Positions 8,091-17,121 of a stretch of 64,000 nt of DNA are shown here, piece by piece; position 1 is the first letter of the stretch; each line of letters opens with the position of its first letter. Origin of the DNA: Acetobacter oryzifermentans (GTDB lineage: Bacteria > Pseudomonadota > Alphaproteobacteria > Acetobacterales > Acetobacteraceae); NCBI RefSeq assembly GCF_001628715.1, contig NZ_CP011120.1, positions 2,314,501-2,378,500 on the forward strand. Reading direction: 5' to 3'. Both the position numbers and the translations under genes were made by a program. The notes beneath the pieces were generated by a model that was given only the letters and a program-made list of their open reading frames with translations, searched no databases and was not told where the DNA came from.

Positions 8091-9054
8091 ATCCTACCAC
8101 TTCTGCTGCATGACAATTTTGCTGAAGAAAGTTCATGGTCGCAACGGAAACATCTCCAATCTGCAACAAAACATCCAACACCTGATATTCCGCATCCTCG
8201 GCAGGAATAACGCGCAACAAAGAGGCCTGTGTCTGGCACATCTGCTGCACATTTTGCAGTAACGGCGCCATAATTAGGTTCTGGTCCACCGTTAACCTGA
8301 CCACTGCATGACTCCCTTCTTGTGGGCTGCGTTCCATATTCGGGGGTAAGGCAGCTTGCAGGCTGGTTTCTTCCAAAATATCCGCCGGAAGGCCTCGTGC
8401 CACAACCCGGCCATGATCCAACACAAGAACATGCCTGGCTAATGCACGCACAACGTCCATTTCATGTGTAATAAAAACAATAGTCAGCCCCAATTCACGA
8501 TTGATGCTGTTTAACAAAGCCAATATCGACTCTGTCGTTTCAGGGTCCAACGCAGAAGTGGCCTCATCACACAACAGCAAGGCAGGTTGTGCTGCAAGGG
8601 CACGGGCGATACCAACACGTTGCTTTTGCCCGCCAGAGAGCATAGCCGGATATTTATGAGCATGATCGGCCAAACCCACCAGATCAAGCAGTTCCGCTAC
8701 ACGCTTCACGCGCTGATCCCGTGGTATGCCTGCAATTTCTAATGGCAAAGCCACATTGGCCGCCACAGTGCGGGATGTCAGCAAATTGAAATGCTGGAAC
8801 ACAAGCCCAATACGCCGGCGTAAAGGAATAATCTGAGATTCTGGAAGAACCGCCAGATCCTGCCCTTCTAACAAAATACGCCCCGATTGAGGACGATCCA
8901 GCCCGCACAGACACCGTAATAGGGTGGACTTGCCCGCCCCAGAGCGCCCGATGATGCCGAGACTATCGCCTTTTTCAACCGTAAACGAAATATCCTTAAG
9001 GGCAGGTTGGCCGCCAAATGAGCGGGTAAGATGTTCAACCTGTAAAAGACTCAT
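8071..9054 (-). CDS. metN: Methionine ABC transporter ATP-binding protein
   Basis: A 327-residue ABC ATPase. Walker A is GRSGAGKST, the signature [14 protein letters not shown], Walker [14 protein letters not shown], and the switch histidine lies in FITHEMDV. The C-terminal ~90 residues form the NIL (C2) domain, which in MetN binds methionine and shuts the transporter down when the cell is full. The ATG at 9054 overlaps the metQ stop as ATGA; a TTG two codons upstream is less likely. The order metQ-metN-metI differs from E. coli metNIQ but keeps the same set. Confidence 0.94.
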   Translation of the reverse strand: MSLLQVEHLTRSFGGQPALKDISFTVEKGDSLGIIGRSGAGKSTLLRCLCGLDRPQSGRILLEGQDLAVLPESQIIPLRRRIGLVFQHFNLLTSRTVAANVALPLEIAGIPRDQRVKRVAELLDLVGLADHAHKYPAMLSGGQKQRVGIARALAAQPALLLCDEATSALDPETTESILALLNSINRELGLTIVFITHEMDVVRALARHVLVLDHGRVVARGLPADILEETSLQAALPPNMERSPQEGSHAVVRLTVDQNLIMAPLLQNVQQMCQTQASLLRVIPAEDAEYQVLDVLLQIGDVSVATMNFLQQNCHAAEVVGYVPAHS

Positions 9055-9863
9055 GACCAACCCGGCACAACTGCACCATGAAAAGCCTGTGCCAACGCCT
9101 GTTTGACATTATCTTGCTGAAAAGCTGAAACCAGCTTGCTCACCCATGGTGCACCCTTATCTGCTTCGTTCACCGCAATAAAGCAGACATATGGGTTATT
9201 TTGTGGGGCTTCCTGCGCAATCCGTTCTTTCTGTAAATCAATACCTGCTTTGTTGGCCCAATCTGTATTTACCACAGCAGCATCCATATCTGGCAGTGCG
9301 CGCCCCACCATTCCGGCATCCATTTCTTTTACAGAAATCTGGCGTGGGTTTTCGGTAATATCCAATGCAGTCGGCACTAAACCAGCATCTTCTGCCACTT
9401 TAATCAGCCCCAGTTTTTGCAGCAGCAAAAGGGCACGCCCTTCATTTGTTGGGTCATTAGGCACACCAATAACTGCTTTGTTGGGCAGTTCTGCAACAGA
9501 CTTCCAGCGTCGAGAATACAAACCTATAGGAGACAGATACGTGTTGCCGACAGACACAATATGGAAATTCTTGGCCTTGTTCTGTGCTTCCAGAAATGGC
9601 CCATGCTGGAACGCATTTGCATCCAGTTCGTGCTCAGCCAATGCCTCATTCGGCGCATTGTAATCTGAAAACGGAATAATCTTGAGTGTCAGCCCTTCCT
9701 TGGCGGCATTTTCTGCCACCACACGCCAAACATCTTCATCTTCACCGGCAATAATGCCGATCCGCAAAACCTGACCATCTGCACGCGCAACACCGTAGGG
9801 GGCCATCATGGCCACGCCCATTCCGGCAAGCATTACCCTACGGGATAAAAAGGACGAAGACAT
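9051..9863 (-). CDS. metQ: Methionine-binding periplasmic protein
   Basis: A 270-residue NLPA/MetQ-family binding protein. The N-terminus ([16 protein letters not shown]) is a signal peptide with a twin-arginine-like start and an Ala-rich cut site near residue 28. There is no lipobox cysteine, unlike the classic lipoprotein MetQ. Family segments are [28 protein letters not shown] and [17 protein letters not shown]. It delivers methionine to MetNI. It is the first gene of the operon, with a good promoter just upstream. Confidence 0.93.
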   Translation of the reverse strand: MSSSFLSRRVMLAGMGVAMMAPYGVARADGQVLRIGIIAGEDEDVWRVVAENAAKEGLTLKIIPFSDYNAPNEALAEHELDANAFQHGPFLEAQNKAKNFHIVSVGNTYLSPIGLYSRRWKSVAELPNKAVIGVPNDPTNEGRALLLLQKLGLIKVAEDAGLVPTALDITENPRQISVKEMDAGMVGRALPDMDAAVVNTDWANKAGIDLQKERIAQEAPQNNPYVCFIAVNEADKGAPWVSKLVSAFQQDNVKQALAQAFHGAVVPGWS

Positions 9864-9900
9864 GATTTATAGTCCATTCCAGATAAATACGATTTTGTGT

Positions 9901-9939
9901 GTATAAACAGAAAATAACACGTAAATGTCAAGTTTATAC
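9901..9939 (-). promoter_or_regulatory. Promoter of the met operon within an 8-bp dyad
   Basis: On the minus strand, TTGACA (9926-9931) and TTTATA (9902-9907) are separated by 18 bases, a good sigma-70 promoter for metQ. Perfect arms GTATAAAC (9901-9908) and GTTTATAC (9932-9939) flank it, so a dimeric repressor binding both arms would cover both boxes. No regulator gene is adjacent. I saw no SAM riboswitch in the short leader. Confidence 0.55.
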
Positions 9940-9961
9940 GGGCGAGCCACCCGTACGCTCC

Positions 9962-11389
9962 TTACCCTTTGAACACAGGCCCTTCTGGCAACAGCTTGCC
10001 GGGATTTAGAATGTTCAACGGATCCAGCGTTGCTTTCAACGCACGCATGACAGACAGAGCCCCTGCCCCGTGCTCGGTTTCAAGAAATTCCAGCTTGCCC
10101 AAACCCACACCATGTTCACCACTGCATGAGCCCCCCATCGCCAAGGCTCGTGCAACAATCTTGCGATCAAGATCAAGCGCGCGGGCATGCCCGGTATCAC
10201 TATCTTCTGTCATGATCAGGGTATGGAAATTGCCATCACCAACATGACCTAAAATAGCAGCCTGCAAGCCAGAGGCCGCAATATCCTGCCGAACGCCATC
10301 TATCAGATCTGCCAAGCGAGAAATGGGCACAATGCAATCCGTGCTGATAACACGCGCTGCAGGATCAATCGCTTTGGCAGCCCAAAACGCATTGTGCCGC
10401 GCCTTCCAAAGGCGTGCACGCTCATCCGCCGTATCGGCCCACATAAAGCGCAACCCATTGTTTTCGCGCGCAATGTCTTCCGTAACACTCACCTGTTCAC
10501 GCACGGATTCTGGCGCACCAGCAAATTCAAAAAACAGGGTTGTAAGAGGCTGTAGATCTGTCAGGCCAGAATAACTGATACTGGCAGCCATCTGCACATC
10601 GTCCATCAGTTCCACCCGGGCGATAGGCACCCCCATCTGGATGATTTCAATAGCTGTGCTGACGGCATCATGCAGATTTTCAAACTGGCAAATGGCAGCC
10701 GAGAGCTGTTCGGGAATACCATGGAGGCGCAACTGCACTTCTGTAATAATCCCTAGCGTGCCCTCAGACCCTACGAACAAAGAAGTAAGATCATACCCGG
10801 TGGAAGACTTGCGCACCCGCCCACCAGTACGAATAACCTCTCCATTTGCCAGCACAACAGTTAACCCAAGCACATTTTCTTTCATGGTGCCGTAACGCAC
10901 AGCGGCTGTGCCAGAAGCACGCGTGGCGCACATGCCGCCCAATGTTGCTTCCCCACCCGGATCAACCGGAAAAAACAAGCCCGTATCCCGCAACTGAACA
11001 TTCAGCACTTGCCGGGTCAGACCCGCCTGCACACGGCAATCCAGATCAGCCGGATTAACTTCCAGCACTTCTGTCATACGGGAAAGATCAAGGCTAATGG
11101 CATGCTCTGGGGGCGTAACATGCCCTTCCACCGATGTGCCTGCCCCAAATGCAACCACTGGAACCTGATAATGATGGCAAAGCTTGAGCACTTCAGACAC
11201 ATCCGCCGTGCTTTCAGCAAACACCACGGCAGTGGGCATGCGGGCCACCTGCAAAGCCTCTCCATGACTATGGGCTTCACAAACAGACTCATTGCACGAA
11301 ACACGTTCATTAAACTGTGCTTTTAGTTCCGCCAGCACAGCCTCAGCCCGCTTGGCAGCGTCTGCATGGGGTAATGAAGTGTTTATCAT
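9962..11389 (-). CDS. FAD-linked 2-hydroxyacid (D-lactate/glycolate-type) dehydrogenase
   Basis: A 475-residue flavoprotein of the FAD_binding_4 / FAD-oxidase-C type. The PCMH FAD site is seen as VVAFGAGTSVEGH, GGMCATRASGTAAVRYG and VGSEGTLGIITEV. The C-terminal part has GHVGDGNFH (metal/substrate histidines) and SGEHGVGLGK. This pattern fits cytochrome-linked D-lactate dehydrogenase more than GlcD, but glycolate cannot be excluded. The ATG at 11389 has an AGGACA ribosome site; a longer frame begins at 11458. It lies downstream of cysG on the same strand and could be cotranscribed. Oxidation of D-lactate would feed electrons to the respiratory chain. Confidence 0.86.
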   Translation of the reverse strand: MINTSLPHADAAKRAEAVLAELKAQFNERVSCNESVCEAHSHGEALQVARMPTAVVFAESTADVSEVLKLCHHYQVPVVAFGAGTSVEGHVTPPEHAISLDLSRMTEVLEVNPADLDCRVQAGLTRQVLNVQLRDTGLFFPVDPGGEATLGGMCATRASGTAAVRYGTMKENVLGLTVVLANGEVIRTGGRVRKSSTGYDLTSLFVGSEGTLGIITEVQLRLHGIPEQLSAAICQFENLHDAVSTAIEIIQMGVPIARVELMDDVQMAASISYSGLTDLQPLTTLFFEFAGAPESVREQVSVTEDIARENNGLRFMWADTADERARLWKARHNAFWAAKAIDPAARVISTDCIVPISRLADLIDGVRQDIAASGLQAAILGHVGDGNFHTLIMTEDSDTGHARALDLDRKIVARALAMGGSCSGEHGVGLGKLEFLETEHGAGALSVMRALKATLDPLNILNPGKLLPEGPVFKG

Positions 11390-11480
11390 ATTCTGTCCTG
11401 TCTTTCCGATAAGCGGCGACTTTTTTAAATCGGCTGGCAAAGGTGCCGCAAATATCAACGGCTTGATCTTGTATCTTAAA

Positions 11481-12884
11481 TTAATAACGCGGTGAGATCA
11501 CACGATGGCGTACAACCTCTCCAACAATCACCAGTGCCGGACTTTGTATCTGCTGTTCGGCCACCAGTGCTGGTAGGGTCGCTAATGTGCCCTCGCATAC
11601 TCTCTGCTCTGGCAAAGTACCTTTTTCCACAACAGCGACAGGCCAGTTTTCAGGCAATCCGTGCTTAACAAGCTGGGCACAAAGCTGAGAAAGCATTGTC
11701 AGCCCCATATAAATCACCACTGTCTGATTTTTAAGAGCAATGGTTTCCCATTCCAGATTCAGCACGCCGTCTGCACGTGCATGTCCCGTAATAAACAGGC
11801 ATGCCTGCGCGCAATCACGATGTGTAAGTGGAATACCAGCATATGCCGCACATCCATTGGCAGCAGAAATACCCGGAATAATCCGGAACGGTACACCGGC
11901 CTCTACCAATGTTTCCAGTTCTTCGCCGCCTCGGCCAAATATAAAAGGATCTCCGCCTTTCAGACGCAAAACCCGCTGGCCAGCCTGTGCACGCCGCACC
12001 AATTCATGATTAATGTCTTCCTGCGGCAATGTATGACGATTGCGCTTTTTTCCTACAAAAACACGTTCGGCATCTCGCCGCACATAATTCAAAATTTCTG
12101 GGCCAACCAGATTGTCATACAGAATAACGTCCGCATCCTGCATAAACCGTAAAGCTGCCAGAGTTAGCAAATCAGGATTACCCGGCCCTGCCCCAACCAA
12201 CCAGACCTCACCGCGGGCAGCGTTCCCCTCTTCCAGTTCCTGCAGGCTGCGTGTGGCTTCAACCGTATTGCCTGCCAAAGCAACGCATGCACCTTCTCCA
12301 TCCAGAAAACGTTCCCACAACTGCCGGCGTGCCGAAGTATCAGGGATACGCTGGCGCAATTCATCCCGCATAGTGGACATAAAATCTGCCAGACGGTGCA
12401 GACCTTCTGGCAGAACACGCTCCACCATTGTTCTTAACCTACGGGCAAGAACGGGAGCGGCTCCTCCAGTAGAAATAGCAACCTGCACTTTCCCTCGTGT
12501 GACCAATGCAGGCGTAATAAATGTGGAAATAGCCGGATCATCCACGGCGCAAACTGGCACATTCTCCGCTTTGCATAGAGTGGCAAGTGCTTGGTTCAGA
12601 TCTCGATCATTGGTTGCCAGATAAACCAGACGACAGCCAGCAAGGCGCGGCTGCAAATCCTGTGCAGATGTATCCTGTGGAAAATGGTGTATGGTGCCTT
12701 TATCCACCATCCGTTCAAGTTCGGAACACAAGGAAGCCGAAAGCACCTCAACCCGCGCACCTGTGGATACAAGAAGCTGCACCTTGCTAGCGGCAACATT
12801 TCCGCCACCCACAACAAGAACCCGCTCGCCTTCCATGCGAAACACGACGGGAAACCAACCTGTATTTTCTGACAAACCTTGCAT
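11481..12884 (-). CDS. cysG: Siroheme synthase (multifunctional)
   Basis: A 467-residue fusion enzyme making siroheme, the cofactor of sulfite and nitrite reductases. The N-terminal ~210 residues are precorrin-2 dehydrogenase/ferrochelatase (NAD site VLVVGGGNVAASKVQLL, then AISTGGAAPVLARRLR). The C-terminal ~250 residues are uroporphyrinogen-III methyltransferase (VGAGPGNPDLLTLAALR, LKGGDPFIFGRGGEE, PGISAANGCAAYAGIPLTHR). The ATG at 12884 has an AGAGGCG ribosome site; the frame is open to 12932. The length is close to E. coli CysG (457). No sulfite reductase gene is in the window. Confidence 0.94.
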   Translation of the reverse strand: MQGLSENTGWFPVVFRMEGERVLVVGGGNVAASKVQLLVSTGARVEVLSASLCSELERMVDKGTIHHFPQDTSAQDLQPRLAGCRLVYLATNDRDLNQALATLCKAENVPVCAVDDPAISTFITPALVTRGKVQVAISTGGAAPVLARRLRTMVERVLPEGLHRLADFMSTMRDELRQRIPDTSARRQLWERFLDGEGACVALAGNTVEATRSLQELEEGNAARGEVWLVGAGPGNPDLLTLAALRFMQDADVILYDNLVGPEILNYVRRDAERVFVGKKRNRHTLPQEDINHELVRRAQAGQRVLRLKGGDPFIFGRGGEELETLVEAGVPFRIIPGISAANGCAAYAGIPLTHRDCAQACLFITGHARADGVLNLEWETIALKNQTVVIYMGLTMLSQLCAQLVKHGLPENWPVAVVEKGTLPEQRVCEGTLATLPALVAEQQIQSPALVIVGEVVRHRVISPRY

Positions 12885-13290
12885 AGCGCCTCTGCAAGCA
12901 GGCTTCTGCTCTAGATGCAAGAGCCCAAACACCTCAAACGCGAAAAAGATTTCCAGACCCTACCTTTATGGGCAAAAAGCCGCCTGTTTAATGTATGAAA
13001 ATTACTGACATAAATTGGAACGCACCTATTCAATATTTGGAAAAGTTATATTCTCTGAAGCTCGGTGTTGACCCAGCTTACCAACTTCACCCTTGCTACA
13101 TGACCTTTATGAACCTTCCCTATTATTATCATATGCTTTTGGATGTTTGCGTTAGTTCTCACCTGTAATTGGCCGTATTCTGCCAAAAATCAAACGTTTG
13201 CCTGCGTTTTTCCACCAAATACGTATACACTCCAAAAGAATCTGCTTGTGCTGAAGATATTTTTCTCGTAGGAAGCCGCATCAGCCTCTT
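12885..13290. other. Intergenic region with no gene seen
   Basis: About 400 bases between cysG and tRNA-Glu. It holds the upstream region of cysG on the left and, presumably, the promoter of the tRNA gene on the right. I see no convincing coding frame, repeat or strong hairpin. Confidence 0.5.
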
Positions 13291-13366
13291 GTCCCGTTCG
13301 TCTAGAGGCCTAGGACACCGCCCTTTCACGGCGGCAACACGGGTTCGAATCCCGTACGGGACGCCA
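13291..13366 (+). tRNA. tRNA-Glu (anticodon TTC)
   Basis: The acceptor 5' strand GTCCCGT (13291-13297) pairs with ACGGGAC (13356-13362), followed by G and encoded CCA. The D-arm has TCTAGAGGCCTAGGA, the anticodon arm CCGCCCTTTCACGGCGG with TTC in the loop, and the T-loop GGTTCGAATCC. All arms fold, so the gene is intact. Its 3' part is the attachment site of the island to its right. Confidence 0.97.
13320..13366 (+). other. attL: left attachment site of the genomic island
   Basis: The 47 bases from the anticodon arm to the CCA end of tRNA-Glu are repeated without mismatch at 55847-55893, and the sequences diverge on both sides. Integration at this end keeps the tRNA whole. The integrase gene starts about 95 bases inside. 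Confidence 0.93.
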
Positions 13367-13412
13367 TTGTTTTCATTGGCTTTTTTGGCGAAACTCTTCC
13401 AAAAAATATTAG

Positions 13413-13434
13413 TTTTTGCACCATTTTTGCACCA
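13413..13434 (+). other. Candidate integrase arm-type sites, left end
   Basis: Two adjacent direct copies of TTTTTGCACCA (13413-13423 and 13424-13434). The 18-base stretch TGCACCATTTTTGCACCA recurs exactly at 55723-55740, inside the right end. Short direct repeats inside both ends of a tRNA-integrated element fit arm sites bound by the integrase N-terminal domain. Confidence 0.65.
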
Positions 13435-13461
13435 TCGCGAGGAACGTCGTAGTATCTTCTC

Positions 13462-14646
13462 ATGGTGGAAGATATCAACACGCCGGCAGGTGATGTCATG
13501 AGCGGGCGTACAGATCCCGCCACAGGCAAGGCTTTACCGCGCGGCGTAAGCTATCGTGGCCCCAGGCAATACATGACCCGTAAGGTGGTCGATGGCCGCC
13601 GGGTGCAGCAGACTTTCTCCACTGCGGCACAGGCCCGACGCTGGCTCAATGAAACAGCCGCCAAAGCAGAGCTTGGCCAGTTCACAGATACACGCCCTCT
13701 CGACAAGATGACGATTGGCACACTTGTTGAACGGTATCGCGATGAGTGCATGGCCGATCGGAAAGCCGACCGGATCGGGCATATCCCAGCCATCCTGCGC
13801 GACACCGCACTGTCTTCGGTACGGTTATCGAAATTCTCAGCCGCAGACGTCCGTGGCTTCCGTGAACGCATGACCGCAACCGGATATGCAGCTGCAACTG
13901 TGGTGAAACGCCTTAATCTTTTGGCCTCTATTCTTCAGCATGCCATCTCGGAATGGGATATCGCCATCGTCAATCATGCGTCTGGCCGCGTTGTAAAACG
14001 ACCAGAGGGGGCTGACAAAAAACGTAACCGCCGTCTCAAGGAAAATCGGGACTCTTCCCTCCCTGGAGAATTTGAACGCCTGATTGAAGCCGTCAGCGCC
14101 TCCCCTCACCCGGATGATGTCTGGCTTGTGCGATGGTCGATCGAGCAGGGCACACGCCGGGGCGAAGCCCTCCAGCTTCGCTGGGGCGATATTGACCTTC
14201 AGCGTCGCACCCTGAAGCTGGGCGGCGAAAGCGGAAAGACCAAGACGCATCGCCATCAGGAAGAGCACGGGCCAGAGATACGCCCCCTCACGCCTGGCGC
14301 ACGTCGCCTCCTGATCGAGAAGCTTGCAACGCTTCCGCATCAGCCCAAACCAACACAGCGCCTCTTTGATGTCGGGACTGAAGCAGCGTTCAGTGTTCGA
14401 TATGGCCGTATGGTACGAGATGCCGGACTGAAAGATCTGACCTTTCACGACCTGAGACATGAAGCAACCAGCCGGTTAGCAAAATTGCTACCCAATCCGC
14501 TCGACCTCAAACGCGTGACCGGTCATCGCGATCTGAAATCACTGGATCGCTATTACCAGCCCGTTCCTGAAGACATCAGTCGTCAGATTGAGGAGGCTGA
14601 ACGTGTGTTAGGTATGCTGTCAGAAGAGAAACCGCTGAAGGACTGA
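13462..14646 (+). CDS. Tyrosine-recombinase integrase of the tRNA-Glu island
   Basis: A 394-residue site-specific recombinase. The N-terminal ~75 residues are the arm-binding region (YRGPRQYMTRKVVDGRRVQQTF), the middle (~80-180) a SAM-like core-binding domain, and the C-terminal half the catalytic domain. Catalytic residues seen are Arg in GTRRGEALQL, His/Arg in HDLRH, His in TGHRD and the nucleophile Tyr in RYYQP. All are present, so the enzyme may be active. It lies next to attL, as is usual. The start could also be the ATG at 13498, with GCAGGTGA before it. A decayed relative sits just past attR. Confidence 0.93.
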   Translation: MVEDINTPAGDVMSGRTDPATGKALPRGVSYRGPRQYMTRKVVDGRRVQQTFSTAAQARRWLNETAAKAELGQFTDTRPLDKMTIGTLVERYRDECMADRKADRIGHIPAILRDTALSSVRLSKFSAADVRGFRERMTATGYAAATVVKRLNLLASILQHAISEWDIAIVNHASGRVVKRPEGADKKRNRRLKENRDSSLPGEFERLIEAVSASPHPDDVWLVRWSIEQGTRRGEALQLRWGDIDLQRRTLKLGGESGKTKTHRHQEEHGPEIRPLTPGARRLLIEKLATLPHQPKPTQRLFDVGTEAAFSVRYGRMVRDAGLKDLTFHDLRHEATSRLAKLLPNPLDLKRVTGHRDLKSLDRYYQPVPEDISRQIEEAERVLGMLSEEKPLKD

Positions 14647-14699
14647 GGTCTCTTCATCTCCTGTCAGATCCCCATCACTTCATCAGAAAATGAAATGAA

Positions 14700-14731
14700 A
14701 GATCAGAGAAAGAATTTTCTTTCTCTGATCT
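14700..14731 (+). terminator. Perfect 15-bp hairpin after the integrase gene
   Basis: AGATCAGAGAAAGAA (14700-14714) pairs perfectly with 14717-14731 around a two-base TT centre. The flanking T-run is poor, but its position 54 bases after the integrase stop suggests a terminator. Confidence 0.55.
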
Positions 14732-14827
14732 CTCGTCCTGTGCTATCAGGTTTTCACGGATTAACGCCGTTCTTCTCCCCCAAAAAAACAATCTGAAATC
14801 TTGTATCTTTTGGGGAGTCCTGCATCC

Positions 14828-15202
14828 TTGGCCCAATCACCCGTCACGCCTAAAGTTTTGCGCTATCGCGATGCCGCAACCTATCTGGGCATTAGCCATG
14901 GTCGATTACGGAATCTGGTGAGCGAGGGACGTGGTCCAGCTTCCGTAACCTATGGCAAACGGGACAGGGCTTTTCCAATTGCCGCTCTGGATGCGTTTAT
15001 CGACCAGCGGACAACTGGCTATCAACCCGCTACGCCAGAACCCGTCACGGTCAAACGTCGACCAGGCCGACCCCGCAAGACCGAACAACGCAGTCAGAAA
15101 CAGATGGCGCATTGGACCGCAGTCATGATGGCACTGTTCATGACCTATCTTCTCTGGGCCTATGGTTTTCTTGGTCTTGCAACAGGTTTCATGACAAACT
15201 GA
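14828..15202 (+). CDS. AlpA/excisionase-like HTH protein with AT-hook and membrane tail
   Basis: About 124 residues in three parts. First is a MerR/AlpA-like helix-turn-helix (YRDAATYLGISHGRLRNLVSEGRGP, residues ~10-45 with the following FPIAALDAFI), typical of excisionases. Then comes a basic AT-hook-like segment KRRPGRPRK, and at the C-terminus one hydrophobic helix (VMMALFMTYLLWAYGFLGLA). The start is uncertain: a TTG at 14828 has GGGGAG 10 bases upstream; an earlier TTG at 14801 is possible. Its place next to the integrase suggests a recombination directionality factor or regulator. The membrane tail is odd for that role. Confidence 0.65.
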   Translation: MAQSPVTPKVLRYRDAATYLGISHGRLRNLVSEGRGPASVTYGKRDRAFPIAALDAFIDQRTTGYQPATPEPVTVKRRPGRPRKTEQRSQKQMAHWTAVMMALFMTYLLWAYGFLGLATGFMTN

Positions 15203-15482
15203 GAACCATTAAAGAAACAGCACTCCTCGCTTTTGCCCGCGAGAAAACAAGCCTGTCATATCCGGAAGGTTCTGTTCGCTCTCTGGGTACAATACAGATG
15301 CATCAGATATTCTGACGATCACCAAAATGTACACTGAAGATAACTTCCGCTTACGTCTCTACGGAATTCAGAAACACCGGCCTCTCTTTCTTCATTGAAG
15401 TGCCTATCTCCAATTTCGGGGTACGGGAGCCAATTTTGACCTGACCTTTTCCCAACATAAACGGCACCTGAACAAGCCAACG

Positions 15483-15665
15483 CAGGTCACCCTTCATTCC
15501 TTTCGCCATCTGGTTTCAACAACGCTCAGAAATCAGGAAAGTCACATTCGAGAGCTTTGGCTTCATGACCTGTTAGGCCGTGAAGCCACCCATAACAGCC
15601 AGGACACAACCCAAAGAAAGATTCACCTTCGCTCAACCGAACACCTCTTTCCAATCAATGTATGA
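15483..15665 (+). pseudogene. C-terminal scrap of a tyrosine integrase
   Basis: The + frame from 15483 reads VTLHSFRHLVSTTLRN, then LLGREATHNSQDTT, and stops at 15663-15665. This aligns with the C-terminus of the integrase at 43560-44931 (ITFHSFRHTVSTQLRN, LLGHEATHKSQGTT). The active-site His of LLGHE is replaced by Arg and nothing is left of the N-terminal domains. It is a leftover of another integrated element. The preceding ~280 bases (15203-15482) show no gene. Confidence 0.8.
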
Positions 15666-15680
15666 CAGGAAATCGGTCAC

Positions 15681-16013
15681 TTAATTCAAGGCCCAACAGC
15701 GTGACGTCGGCACATTCTGATCTGTCTGGGGATTAGGTGCAGTTAACACACACAACACCGTCTGCTTACGCCCTTCTATTGTTAAAAGAACCCCTTGCCC
15801 CGAATAGTCCGTCGTGCTGATGACCTTGAAGCCCTTGTTCAATAACTCGGTCAAAGACATCGGGAGCGGTTTCAACATCGTGGGAACCGCTAAAGGACTA
15901 TAGGGAGATTTCACACCTGATTGTGGCAACCAGTCCCCCGATGACTGGGCAAAACAACCAACAGGCCCTAAAAGACCAAGAGCTGTCGCGAGGATAAAAC
16001 TGGCTTTTCGCAT
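15681..16013 (-). CDS. Small exported protein of unknown function
   Basis: A 110-residue protein. MRKASFILATALGLLGPVGCFAQ is a signal peptide, with a possible lipobox-like LLGPVGC. The mature part is short and ends with two cysteines (TVLCVLTAP, SRCWALN). I recognise no domain. The ATG at 16013 is preceded by GAAGGGA; the frame is open 9 codons further upstream. It is divergent from the exonuclease gene. Function is unknown. Confidence 0.6.
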   Translation of the reverse strand: MRKASFILATALGLLGPVGCFAQSSGDWLPQSGVKSPYSPLAVPTMLKPLPMSLTELLNKGFKVISTTDYSGQGVLLTIEGRKQTVLCVLTAPNPQTDQNVPTSRCWALN

Positions 16014-16095
16014 GAGACTTTTCCCTTCTAATGCTACCATAGCCTGTAACGGACTGTCTCCTGTCTATCATACCAGACTGTAAGGGAGAACTTCT

Positions 16096-16986
16096 GTGAA
16101 ACACGCGCCTTTGGAAGCCCAAGCACGCACCTTGGAAGCCACGGGCGCTTACCGGGTCTTACGTCGTATCGCGCCCCTTCCGCTTGAGACGCAGGGGCCA
16201 CGTGATCACACCCGTATAGGCCTTTTTCTGGATCTGGAAACGACCGGCCTCGACCCGGCCTGTCATGAAATCATCGAATTCGGGATGGTGCCGTTTGTCT
16301 ATACGCTGGATGGCCGCATTCTCGGCACCTTACCAGCCTTCAATCGTCTGAGAGAGCCTTCCCACCCTATCCCTCCCGAAATAACCGCCCTCACCGGCAT
16401 CACACAGGAGATGGTTGCAGGTAAAACCATAGCCCCTGAAGAGGTCGCCCAGTTCGCGACGCAGGCAGCCCTCATCGTTGCCCATAATGCCAGATTTGAC
16501 AGGCTGTTTGCCGAACGCTTCTGGGAGGGGTTTTCCACAGTGCCCTGGGCCTGCTCCATGGAAGATGTGCCCTGGCAGGCAGAAGGCTTTGAAGGGCGCA
16601 GCCTTGGCTATCTCGTCATGCAGGCCGGATGGTTTTTTGATGGACACCGGGCCGCCGATGATTGTCTGGCTGGTGTTACCCTGCTCACCACACGTCTGCC
16701 TAAAACACAGACCCCAGCCCTCTCCGCCCTGCTTCAGGAAGCGCGGCAACCCCGCTGGCAGATCTGGGCAGAAAATGCGCCTTTTGATCTCAAAGAGAAA
16801 CTCAAGGCCCGTGGCTACCGCTGGAATGACGGCACCGATGGTCGCCCCAAAGCGTGGTTTACGGAAGTGCCACAAGCCCAAAAAGAAGACGAACTGCATT
16901 TCCTGAAAACGGAAATCTATCTTCGTGAGGTCGCTCTACTCACCCGTGAAATTACCGCATGGGATCGTTTCTCACACCGCGCCTGA
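16096..16986 (+). CDS. DEDDh 3'-5' exonuclease (DnaQ-like)
   Basis: A 296-residue protein whose residues ~42-215 form an RNase-T/DnaQ exonuclease domain. ExoI is LFLDLETTGLD (Asp46, Glu48), ExoII VAHNARFDRLF, and ExoIII HRAADDC with the HxAxxD pattern of the DEDDh type. The C-terminal ~80 residues (WQIWAENAPFDLKEKLKARGYRW onward) are a small added domain found in related phage and plasmid proteins. It starts with GTG at 16096 behind AAGGGAG. It would trim DNA or RNA 3' ends in the cytoplasm. Its role in the island is unknown; replication or repair of the excised form is possible. Confidence 0.85.
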   Translation: MKHAPLEAQARTLEATGAYRVLRRIAPLPLETQGPRDHTRIGLFLDLETTGLDPACHEIIEFGMVPFVYTLDGRILGTLPAFNRLREPSHPIPPEITALTGITQEMVAGKTIAPEEVAQFATQAALIVAHNARFDRLFAERFWEGFSTVPWACSMEDVPWQAEGFEGRSLGYLVMQAGWFFDGHRAADDCLAGVTLLTTRLPKTQTPALSALLQEARQPRWQIWAENAPFDLKEKLKARGYRWNDGTDGRPKAWFTEVPQAQKEDELHFLKTEIYLREVALLTREITAWDRFSHRA

Positions 16987-17121
16987 AACACACCTTTCCA
17001 TTCTCATCCTCCCTTACTCTTCGGCATGACAACAGCAGACTGACGGCAATCGCCCTCAAAGCAGAAAAATTCAGCAGAGCTTGCCTGAATTTGTTTTTTT
17101 TGGTGACCGCTCAAAGTACAG

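Noticed and set aside
9864..9961. SAM riboswitch before metQ
   Set aside because: The leader is too short between promoter and start, and no SAM-I or SAM-II like pairing was found.
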